Below are positions 8,701 through 15,109 of a stretch of 16,216 bases of DNA, one piece after another (within the stretch, counting starts at the first letter, position 1; each line of letters opens with the position of its first letter). The notes under the pieces are model-generated. The model saw only the letters and a list, made by a program, of their open reading frames with translations, was not told where the DNA came from and did not search any database. The DNA comes from Sulfurimonas sp. (lineage in GTDB: Bacteria; Campylobacterota; Campylobacteria; Campylobacterales; Sulfurimonadaceae): assembly GCA_027063215.1 (NCBI GenBank), contig JAMOSE010000045.1, forward strand, positions 1 to 16,216, read 5' to 3'. The position numbers and the translations under genes are program-made.

Positions 8701-9557
8701 TAGAAGGTTCAGAGCATACCGTAGAGTGCAGCCATCCTCGTTACCATCTTATTGAACAGCCTATGACAGGTTCTTCATTATTTGATAAGCTGATCTCGTT
8801 GATGGATAAGAGTTTTTTTGAGACAAAGAAGAGTAATGATACGGTAGAACAAATACAACATTACAGTGGCTCTGTTTTGGTTGCTGAAGATAATGAAACA
8901 AATCAGATGCTTATTTCCATACTTTTGGAGGAACGAGGTATTGACTATAAAATAGTAGAAAATGGACAAGAAGTACTCAATAATATCGCAAAAGGAAATT
9001 CCTATTCACTGATTTTTATGGATATCAATATGCCTGTATTAGATGGAATTAATGCTACACGAGCGTTACGCGAGAAGGGATATAAAGAGCCTATTGTCTC
9101 ACTTTCTGCAAATGTGATAGAGTCAGATACGAAAGCTTTTAAAGAAGCCGGAATGGATGATGTTTTAAAAAAACCTATCGTTCCTGCAGAGTTAGAGAGT
9201 ATGCTTGTAAAATATCTTAAGCCTCAACAAGAAGAAGAGATCTATGATGAAGTTGACATTCAAAAAATTGCAAAAAGTCTTTCTTTTTCAGATACAGAGA
9301 TAGTAATAAAGCTCCTTGGAAGTCTCGCAAAAACATTTAAAAATGTTTTAGAGAATCTTGAAGCTGGAGAACTAAATAAAGAATTGATACATAAATTAAG
9401 AGGTGCAGCAGGGAATATGCGATTTGACAGACTTTATAAACTTAGTAGTGAGATCGAAGAAAATATTGAGAATCTTACAGAAGGTGAAGTTGAAAGTTAC
9501 AAAAAAAAGCTTATTAAACATCTTCACAATGCTTTAGAAAACATCGCAAAGCTTTAA
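5772..9557 (+). CDS. FIST-PAS hybrid sensor histidine kinase with receiver and Hpt domains
   Basis: The 1261-residue protein has no signal peptide or clear membrane span, so it is probably a cytosolic sensor. In order: FIST_N (about 28-200; VIIGATTAGEIA at 58-69, VIVAGGLAGDNFQ at 144-156); FIST_C (about 215-360); a PAS domain (410-520, ending VRQNITK); a second PAS-like domain (535-645); HisKA with His670 in NMSHEIRTPLNG; HATPase_c with N-box NLISNAIKFTP (783-793), DSGIGI (820-825) and GGTGLGLAI (849-857); a degenerate receiver-like domain (about 900-1010) with no usable phospho-Asp; a complete receiver (1034-1148; Asp1084, Lys1134); and an Hpt domain with His1207 in HKLRGAAGN. FIST domains are thought to sense small ligands, possibly amino acids. 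The likely output is the divergent REC/GGDEF-like protein or another regulator. No Shine-Dalgarno is evident before the ATG. Confidence 0.9.
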   Translation: MKHFILTHNEKKKYKEIKKEAQKSEYKSLLIQIYFGITDKKKIKHQLQKIKKDFSKAVIIGATTAGEIAHAKMYEKDIVLSFSFFSKTKLKATYTKEINGFSGEKAAKSIYSKNTKAAIVLSEGLHGEDYESFVKAFNKQGSDVIVAGGLAGDNFQLKKSYVVLNDKIYEKGAVAISFSSKKLFASNQYNLNWRAIGKKFRITEVDGNVVKKIDNIAAVDFFKKYLGEEILAENGSALANFQLLFNESGTTVARTPLAIEKKDIIFAGPIKQGQEVQFGFSNESSVLLAADELREDMAKAPAEAIYIFSCIARKTLLGKTLEEEFSSFEDIAPTAGFFTYGEFYSNKKKNILLNCTTTILILSEKNECVQLSKEKNKRITRDAIIFDALSHFIKQTSAELEQNVRLMNQYKEVVDVAFLVSKTDKNGNITYVNKNFSKVSQYKESELLGKNHNIVRDPDVSSFVFKKMWQTITAGKVYRGKFSNMAKDGTRYYVDATIMPIFDEDGIIQEFIAVRQNITKQVLGKIRMQEKERLIRAIFDNQESIVIQASKIDGMQSVNKKFFDYFSFTNFEDFKAKHSCICDLFIEEEGYIYTKKYPKWLEMIAEDEQHDYKVKMRAKNGKIHIFTLKVKPIENEYIINLYDITKLEEALLKAYSSEKAKAVFLANMSHEIRTPLNGILGFTDLLSKKDLDSETQRYINIIHKSGETLLNVVNDILDFSKIESGELTLYKIPSDLFEAMEVAVSTFASVSKKKKINYYVFIDTAIPKRLECDVQRLKQVMSNLISNAIKFTPEDGEVFVKVVLLEQKGTKAKIHFSVKDSGIGIAKEKIATVFQAFSQADNSISREYGGTGLGLAISNQYIEMMGSHIELKSELNKGSEFSFDLEFEVVDATLSVDDLHINNANIAILNSYEGISCGINEIVYQYLDGWQCRYKEINAFEEIDSGIDVLIVCAKMFNAIECQNLLQRFSKLELIYIEGSEHTVECSHPRYHLIEQPMTGSSLFDKLISLMDKSFFETKKSNDTVEQIQHYSGSVLVAEDNETNQMLISILLEERGIDYKIVENGQEVLNNIAKGNSYSLIFMDINMPVLDGINATRALREKGYKEPIVSLSANVIESDTKAFKEAGMDDVLKKPIVPAELESMLVKYLKPQQEEEIYDEVDIQKIAKSLSFSDTEIVIKLLGSLAKTFKNVLENLEAGELNKELIHKLRGAAGNMRFDRLYKLSSEIEENIENLTEGEVESYKKKLIKHLHNALENIAKL

Positions 9558-10639
9558 AATGCATATATGGCACCGTGAATAGAGGCTTTTTTGGCCCCTG
9601 TTATACTTGAGAGTGAAATTTTTTCACGTTTTACTCTCTTATAAGCAAACCATGCAAAGATCATCGCTTCTACAAAGTCACTGCTAATACCGTGAGCATC
9701 ACTTTTACTTACTTTTGCACAACAGAGATTTTGGATCCGTCGATATAAAAAACTGTTTTTTGCTCCACCACCACATAAAATGAGCTCTTTAAGAGAGAGT
9801 CTGTTTGCCTCTTTTGCAATGGTACTTGCGGTGAGTTCTAGCAGCGTTCTTTGAATGTTTGCATCTTGAAGTGAGTCAAAGTTTTGCAGATATTTATCGA
9901 GCCATGCTTCATTGAAATATTCTCTGCCAGTACTCTTTGGGGGTGTTTTTGTAAAGTAGTCATCTTTAAGCATTGCTTGAAGCAGTGGCATAATTACTTC
10001 ACCACGTTGTGCAAAGGCTCCATCTTTGTCATAGGGTTTTTTCTGGCTTCTTTGCATAAAGGTATCAAGCAAGACATTGCCACATCCTATGTCCCAGCCA
10101 AGTACTTCTTTTCCCAGATAGCTGATATTTGCCATACCGCCAATGTTGACTACCCCCACATCCTCTCCCAGATGCCCAAAAATTTCTTTGTGAAATGCAG
10201 GTGCAAAAGGAGCACCCTCTCCACCGTTTGCAATGTCACTGTTTCTAAAGTCTGTTACGGTATCTATGCCACAACGTGCGGCTACAACACTGCCGCTTCC
10301 AAGTTGCATAGAAAAAGGATAGGCAGCGTTGGGTTCGTGCCAAAGTGTTTGACCATGGAGTCCAATGGCTTTGATACTCTTGCGTGAGATGGAGTTGTTT
10401 TCTAAAAAGAGATTCACAACAGCAGCAAAAAGTTCTGCAAGTTTGACATCCATCTCTCCGATTTCTTTAAGTGTAGAGGGTTCTTGAATGTGCTCTAAAA
10501 CTTCTTCTTTGAGTTCTTTAGGAAAGGGGTGCTCATAACTTGCAAGGAGTTTGAGAGAAGCTTTGTCTATCTCGCAGAGTGCCACATCAACACCATCAAG
10601 ACTTGTTCCACTCATTATACCAATGTAAAATTCACTCAA
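9554..10639 (-). CDS. anmK: Anhydro-N-acetylmuramic acid kinase
   Basis: The 361-residue protein carries the AnmK hallmarks: IGIMSGTSLDGVDVA (6-20, nucleotide loop), IGLHGQTLWHEP (92-103), TVTDFRNSDIANGGEGAPFAPAFH (127-150), VNIGGMANIS (164-173), the catalytic Asp183 in GWDIGCGN, STGREYFNEAWL (236-247), CGGGAKN (289-295) and DAHGISSDFVEAM (314-326). AnmK hydrolyses the 1,6-anhydro ring of anhMurNAc and phosphorylates it with ATP to MurNAc-6-phosphate in the cytosol. The start is a TTG at 10639, supported by the near-universal position of the MSGTS motif close to the N-terminus and a GAGAAG ribosome-binding stretch just upstream. The 3' end overlaps the convergent kinase gene by four bases (stop codons interleaved), leaving no room for a terminator between them. 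Confidence 0.94.
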   Translation of the reverse strand: MSEFYIGIMSGTSLDGVDVALCEIDKASLKLLASYEHPFPKELKEEVLEHIQEPSTLKEIGEMDVKLAELFAAVVNLFLENNSISRKSIKAIGLHGQTLWHEPNAAYPFSMQLGSGSVVAARCGIDTVTDFRNSDIANGGEGAPFAPAFHKEIFGHLGEDVGVVNIGGMANISYLGKEVLGWDIGCGNVLLDTFMQRSQKKPYDKDGAFAQRGEVIMPLLQAMLKDDYFTKTPPKSTGREYFNEAWLDKYLQNFDSLQDANIQRTLLELTASTIAKEANRLSLKELILCGGGAKNSFLYRRIQNLCCAKVSKSDAHGISSDFVEAMIFAWFAYKRVKREKISLSSITGAKKASIHGAIYAF

Positions 10640-10665
10640 TTCTTCTCTTTTTATATTTTTTTAAA

Positions 10666-10694
10666 ATTGTAGCAGTTTACTTGATATATATCAA
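10666..10694 (-). promoter_or_regulatory. Sigma-70-type promoter of anmK
   Basis: On the minus strand TTGATA (10694-10689) and TACAAT (10671-10666) are separated by exactly 17 bp, and TGC precedes the -10 box (extended -10). Transcription would start near 10659, giving a leader of about 20 bases before the TTG start. The -35 hexamer is one half of the palindrome at 10681-10694, so any factor binding that palindrome would compete with RNA polymerase here. Confidence 0.55.
10681..10694. promoter_or_regulatory. FNR/CRP-family-like palindrome
   Basis: TTGATATATATCAA is a perfect 14-bp palindrome and an exact match to the FNR consensus TTGAT-N4-ATCAA. It is centred about 61.5 bp before the start point predicted from the extended -10 TGCTATAAT (10734-10742) of the chemoreceptor gene, which is a class I activator position. 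Relative to anmK it covers the -35 element. One half is therefore also explained by the anmK promoter, so binding of an FNR-type protein is inference. Confidence 0.45.
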
Positions 10695-10733
10695 TCGGAT
10701 GGCAGATAATATTGATTACAATATCAGATTATT

Positions 10734-10742
10734 TGCTATAAT
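10734..10742 (+). promoter_or_regulatory. Extended -10 element for the NIT-domain chemoreceptor gene
   Basis: TGCTATAAT is a consensus extended -10 box. The predicted start point is near 10749, about 20 bases before the ATG at 10769, with AAAGGCGGG as the ribosome-binding site. The -35 region is poor (TTGATT at 10712-10717 with a 19-bp spacer), which fits an activator-dependent promoter. An alternative is TTGATA (10681-10686) with GATAAT (10705-10710) at 18-bp spacing. Confidence 0.5.
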
Positions 10743-10768
10743 AATACCAATTCCAATAAAGGCGGGTT

Positions 10769-13594
10769 ATGTTTAAAAATATTTCAATTCGTAAAAAACT
10801 GATTTTGCAGACAGTAATACCAACATTTACAATTTTACTTTTAGTATTTATGATCGTTTCAAGTAAATATGATGAAGTTTCTACTTTCAAAGAAGCGCAT
10901 GTTTCCTCGCAATTGATGAGTAAAATTTCTGCGCTTATCCATGAAACACAAAAAGAGCGTGGAATGAGTGCGGCTTATCTTGGTGGGCAAGCAGAGGCTT
11001 TTAAAGAAAAACTGCAAAAGCAACGAGTCTTAACAGATAAAAGAATGCAGGAGATAAAAGAGTATATTACACAAAATAAGCTCTTAGAAGATGAAGTACT
11101 TGGTGGTGAAGTCCAAAAAGCATTAAATGATACACAAAGACTTCCTGATATTCGAAAAAAAGTAACAAGTTTAAATATAAAAGCAAAAGATGCCATTGCT
11201 TATTATACAAATATGAATAATGACTTTTTGATGATTATTGTAAAAATATCAACTATTCCATCTACTCCTGAAATATCTAAACAAATTATTGCCTATCTGA
11301 GTTTTTTAATGACAAAAGAGCGTGCAGGTATAGAGCGTGCAGTTGGTACAAATATTTTGTCAAAAGATTACTTTTTTGGCAACTCAAGAGAAAAATTTGC
11401 TGACTTAATCAGCTCTCAAAACTCATTTTTAACAACTTTTAGGAACTATGCTACACCGCAAGACAGAAAATATTTGCAGGATACTGTAAGTGATTCTCAT
11501 GCAGTATCTGAAGTTGAGAGAATGAGAAAAATTATTTTAAGTGCCAATGAAATCGGCGGATTTAATGTGGATGCTACTTATTGGTTTGATACAATTTCCA
11601 AAAAACTCGGACTTATTAAAAAGACAGAAAATTATATTATTAATCATTTAAATATCACCGACGAACAACTTAAACAAAATGTTGCACTGCTTATTGCCAT
11701 AAGCAATCTTGTTCATGAAACACAAAAAGAGAGAGGTGCAACGGCTGGGTATGTTGGCTCAAAAGGTAAAAAATTTACAAAACGTCTGCCTGCTCAGCGT
11801 CTTTTGACAGATAAAAAACTAGCACGCTTAGAGCGAAAACTACAGAACTTCTCTAAAGCATCACTCAATCCAAAAGCAAGAACATATTTGCAAAAAGCTT
11901 TAAACGAACTTGCAAAACTGCAAACTATTCGTAAGGGAGCAACAGATCTTTCAATGGGTGGTAAAAAAGTCATAGGCTACTATACAAATATGCATGCGCT
12001 TTTTTTAGAGGTTTTTGGTGCAGTTGCAAAAGATGCCAAGAGTGCAAAAGAGGCAAGAAATCTTTTAGCTTGGTATAACTTCGATATGGCAAAAGAGAGA
12101 GCAGGAATAGAAAGAGCAGTAATGAGCAATGCTTTTGCGAGAAATAAATTTCTTCCTGGTATGAAAGATAAATTTGTGAAACTTGTAACGCAGCAGGATG
12201 ATTACCTTGACAGCTTTGAAAAAGCAGCAAGTGATAATATGATTCGATACTACAGAAAAACAGTATCGGGTAAAGTAGTTGATGAGGTAAATCGAATGCG
12301 AAATATTGCTTTAACAAGTAATAAAATCGGTGGTTTTGGAATAGATCCTCGTTATTGGTTTGCGCAAATGACTGAAAAAATCAATCTGCTTAAAAAAGTT
12401 GATGATTATCTTGCGATGAATCTTGAAAAAAGTGTACAAACAGCACTTTCAAGCGCAACTACACAGCTTTATACTGTTTTGATTATTGCTCTTTTTGTTA
12501 TCTTACTTATTTTGACTCTTTCTAAATATATAGCTGACGGTGTAACAAAATCGCTTGATAAATTTCAAAGTGGACTTTTAAACTTTTTTGATTATATTAA
12601 CAGAGACAAACCAGATACTGAATTTTTGGATGAGAGTTCAAATGATGAGCTTGGAGCAATGGCAAAAGTTGTCAATGAAAATATCCGAAGAACGAAAAAT
12701 AGTGTTGATGAAGATAATGTTTTTATTCAAAATACAGAAGTAGTAATGAGTAAGCTTGCACAAGGCTTCTTGGATGTTCGCATAGATGCTTCTACTGCAA
12801 ATGAAAACTTGCAAAATCTAAAATCTACAATCAACAATGCACTTTCGCAGCTGGAATCTCGTATAAATATCTTAAATGAGATTTTAGATAAATACGCAAA
12901 ATATGATTATACCCAGGAAGTTGTTGTTTCCGGTTTTGAAGAGGGCAGTGCTTTTAAAAATTTGATTAACAATATTAACTCCCTTAGAGATGCGATAGTT
13001 ACAATGTTGCAAAACTCTTCATCAAGTGCAAATGAACTACTGAGTAAAGCAGAATTTTTACAACAACAGATGGATAAGCTAAGTTCTGCTACACAAGAAC
13101 AGGTGACAATGCTCCAAGAAACAGCACAGAGAATACAAAATGTTGATGAAACAGGCAAAGAGATATCCGATAAATCTTCAGAAGTTATGAGCCAGTCAAA
13201 TGATATAAAATCTGTTATCTCAATTATTGCAGATATTGCAGAACAGACAAATCTTCTAGCACTTAATGCTGCCATAGAAGCGGCTCGTGCAGGTGAGCAC
13301 GGTCGTGGCTTTGCCGTAGTTGCTGATGAAGTAAGAAAGCTTGCTGAGAGAACACAGAAATCACTTGCAGAGATTAATGCCAATGTTAATATTCTTACAC
13401 AATCCATTACCGATATTACAGCTTCTATTGATTCACAAAGCAGTGATATATCGAGTATTAACGATACTACTATGGAGATAGATAATAAAACACAACAAAA
13501 TGCAGAGATTGTAAGTCAGGTAGATAAAGTTACCTATGAAGTAAAAGATACTGCAGTTTCAATCTCCAAAGAAGTAATGAAAAGTAAATTTTAA
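10769..13594 (+). CDS. Methyl-accepting chemotaxis protein with two tandem NIT sensor domains
   Basis: The 941-residue protein has a first membrane span at about 11-31, a very large periplasmic part (about 32-565), a second span (about 567-584), a linker/HAMP-like region, and a cytoplasmic signalling domain. Its conserved hairpin tip is ADIAEQTNLLALNAAIEAARAGEHGRGFAVVADEVRKLAERTQ (821-863). The periplasmic part is a duplicated NIT (nitrate/nitrite-sensing, PF08376-type) domain. HETQKERG occurs at 58-65 and 316-323, KERAGIERAV at 183-192 and 442-451, and IGGF..D..YWF at 262-273 and 520-531, a constant offset of 258-259 residues. NIT domains of receptors such as NasR bind nitrate/nitrite, so a nitrate-taxis role is likely, though the ligand cannot be proved here. 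The C-terminus lacks a CheR-tethering pentapeptide. It is transcribed away from anmK. Confidence 0.88.
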   Translation: MFKNISIRKKLILQTVIPTFTILLLVFMIVSSKYDEVSTFKEAHVSSQLMSKISALIHETQKERGMSAAYLGGQAEAFKEKLQKQRVLTDKRMQEIKEYITQNKLLEDEVLGGEVQKALNDTQRLPDIRKKVTSLNIKAKDAIAYYTNMNNDFLMIIVKISTIPSTPEISKQIIAYLSFLMTKERAGIERAVGTNILSKDYFFGNSREKFADLISSQNSFLTTFRNYATPQDRKYLQDTVSDSHAVSEVERMRKIILSANEIGGFNVDATYWFDTISKKLGLIKKTENYIINHLNITDEQLKQNVALLIAISNLVHETQKERGATAGYVGSKGKKFTKRLPAQRLLTDKKLARLERKLQNFSKASLNPKARTYLQKALNELAKLQTIRKGATDLSMGGKKVIGYYTNMHALFLEVFGAVAKDAKSAKEARNLLAWYNFDMAKERAGIERAVMSNAFARNKFLPGMKDKFVKLVTQQDDYLDSFEKAASDNMIRYYRKTVSGKVVDEVNRMRNIALTSNKIGGFGIDPRYWFAQMTEKINLLKKVDDYLAMNLEKSVQTALSSATTQLYTVLIIALFVILLILTLSKYIADGVTKSLDKFQSGLLNFFDYINRDKPDTEFLDESSNDELGAMAKVVNENIRRTKNSVDEDNVFIQNTEVVMSKLAQGFLDVRIDASTANENLQNLKSTINNALSQLESRINILNEILDKYAKYDYTQEVVVSGFEEGSAFKNLINNINSLRDAIVTMLQNSSSSANELLSKAEFLQQQMDKLSSATQEQVTMLQETAQRIQNVDETGKEISDKSSEVMSQSNDIKSVISIIADIAEQTNLLALNAAIEAARAGEHGRGFAVVADEVRKLAERTQKSLAEINANVNILTQSITDITASIDSQSSDISSINDTTMEIDNKTQQNAEIVSQVDKVTYEVKDTAVSISKEVMKSKF

Positions 13595-13619
13595 AAATAG
13601 CTCTTATTGCTTCTTCTCG

Positions 13620-13641
13620 TTCCCAACTTCTCTGTTGGGAA
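13620..13641. repeat. Short perfect hairpin between convergent genes, REP-like
   Basis: TTCCCAAC (13620-13627) and GTTGGGAA (13634-13641) form an 8-bp stem around TTCTCT in the 57-bp gap between the chemoreceptor and the symporter gene. There is no T-run on either side, so it is not a classical Rho-independent terminator. The arms and the flank (TCTCG before, TGCATAC after) resemble the GTTCCCAC...GTGGGAATGCA family of dispersed REP-like palindromes known from several bacterial groups. That resemblance is from memory, not from a search. Confidence 0.45.
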
Positions 13642-13651
13642 TGCATACTCT

Positions 13652-15109
13652 CTATAGCATCATTATAAAAAATGAAACCATCGTCCCAATTACCAGCTGC
13701 CACGCAAAGCCGATGTGAATACCAAAGATATAAGGCTGTAGGGCTAGTACTGTAAAAAATCCACCAAGCAAAGCCGCAAGAACTGTTTTTGCACTTCCTT
13801 TGTTTGTAAAGATAGCCGCAAAGTAAACACCCAAAAGTCCTGCATAGGCAAAGCTCATTACACCCAGAGCAAAGCCAATAAGAGAGAGCTCACTTGATCG
13901 TTGCCAGAAATAGCTTACCACTGCCATAAGGGTTAATATAAAAGCAAAGAGTAAAACTGCTCTGCGTGAGACACTCAAGAAGTGAGCTTCATTGGTGTTT
14001 GGTGCTTGTTTTAGCTTCCACGGTTTGTATATATCCTCTACCGCTACACTTGCCATCGCACCAAGAACAGAGTTTGTGCTTGAGAGTGCGGCTGCAATGG
14101 CTCCAACAGTTACAAGCCCACGCAAACCCTGTGGCATCTCATTTAAGATGTAATACATAAAGATGGTGATGCTTTCTCCCGCAAAGTTTTGTGTGAGGTT
14201 GCTGTTTTGGTAGTGCAAAAAAAGCAGTGCTCCAATGGTTAAAAAGAGCAAAACTATGGGAATAGTGATAATAATAGAGAGAATAAGGGACTTTGTAGCA
14301 TCTTCTTTGTTTTTACAGCTTAAAACCCGCTGTGCCATATCCTGATCGAGTCCAAAGGCAGCGATGTTGAGCAGTAGCCATCCGCCAAGCAGAGCAGGGA
14401 TGCTAAACTTGCCATCAAGTGAGGTATCAAAGAAAACCAGTTTGTTATGCTCATGCAGAGTTTCGATGATGTTTAGATCTCCTAACGAGGCATAAAGATA
14501 CCATGCTACTAAAATGCCGGCTCCCACATAGGTAACAGCCTGAATGATGTCACTGTAGATGATGGATTTTATACCGCCAAAGTAGGCATAAAGCAGTGCT
14601 CCGCCAACAAGCAGCAAGATAGAGATAAACATATGCCAAAAGCCAATGTCTAAAAAGAGAATCATACTAATAGCAAGAGCGCCGATGTAGAGTCGTGCTC
14701 CGCTTGCCAAAATGCGACCAAGTAAAAACATTATGCCTGCTTGCTTTTTTGCTCTCTCACCATAGCGTTTTTCTAAAAGCTCATAGACCGTTACTGCTCT
14801 TATAGCGTAGAACTTTGGTATAAGAAATTTGGCGATGAAAAAAACGGCTAAGAGTGCAGAGAGGTAAAAACCTATAAAGCTAAAGTCATGCGCATAGGCA
14901 AACTCGGGAGCACCTAAAAAGGTAGCGGCTGATTGGCTTGTTGCGACTATGGAAATGGCAACGCCAAGAAGGGGCATGGAGTTGGAAGCTACAAAGTAAT
15001 CACGTGCATTTTTGATCTTGATCTGACTAAAAAGATAGGAGCTGATAGCCAGTATGCCAAAGTAGCTAAAAAATACAAACCAATCAAGCCATCCAAAAGT
15101 GCTATTCAT
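13652..15109 (-). CDS. Sodium:solute symporter (SSS/SLC5 family), probable amino-sugar importer
   Basis: Counting from the ATG at 15109 the protein has 485 residues and about 13 hydrophobic spans, the usual SSS size. The first helix begins GWLDWFVFFSYFGIL, and the family core is visible in SNSMPLLGVAISIVATSQSAATFLGAPEF (42-70), where Ser/Thr residues contribute to sodium coordination in this family. Another typical SSS stretch is AALSSTNSVLGAMASVAVEDIY. I chose 15109 because AAGGGTGCCA provides a Shine-Dalgarno; the longer in-frame start at 15154 adds a hydrophilic 15-residue tail inside the upstream gene. The ATG overlaps the stop of the NagZ-amidase gene by eight bases, so the two are co-translated. 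SSS members import sugars, sialic acid, amino acids and more. Uptake of MurNAc, anhMurNAc or GlcNAc is inferred purely from its neighbours. Confidence 0.85.
   Translation of the reverse strand: MNSTFGWLDWFVFFSYFGILAISSYLFSQIKIKNARDYFVASNSMPLLGVAISIVATSQSAATFLGAPEFAYAHDFSFIGFYLSALLAVFFIAKFLIPKFYAIRAVTVYELLEKRYGERAKKQAGIMFLLGRILASGARLYIGALAISMILFLDIGFWHMFISILLLVGGALLYAYFGGIKSIIYSDIIQAVTYVGAGILVAWYLYASLGDLNIIETLHEHNKLVFFDTSLDGKFSIPALLGGWLLLNIAAFGLDQDMAQRVLSCKNKEDATKSLILSIIITIPIVLLFLTIGALLFLHYQNSNLTQNFAGESITIFMYYILNEMPQGLRGLVTVGAIAAALSSTNSVLGAMASVAVEDIYKPWKLKQAPNTNEAHFLSVSRRAVLLFAFILTLMAVVSYFWQRSSELSLIGFALGVMSFAYAGLLGVYFAAIFTNKGSAKTVLAALLGGFFTVLALQPYIFGIHIGFAWQLVIGTMVSFFIMML

Noticed and set aside
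9884..10387. Opposite-strand open frame of 167 codons inside anmK
   Set aside because: The product has no recognisable motif, and anmK is fully supported on the other strand across the same bases.
10681..10694. Campylobacter NssR-type box (TTAAC-N4-GTTAA)
   Set aside because: The half-sites are TTGAT/ATCAA, which match the FNR/CRP consensus and not the NssR one.
12907..13407. Long opposite-strand open frame within the chemoreceptor signalling domain
   Set aside because: It is the mirror of the conserved, compositionally biased MCP coiled coil, with no ribosome-binding site and a low-complexity Ser/Ala/Cys-rich product.
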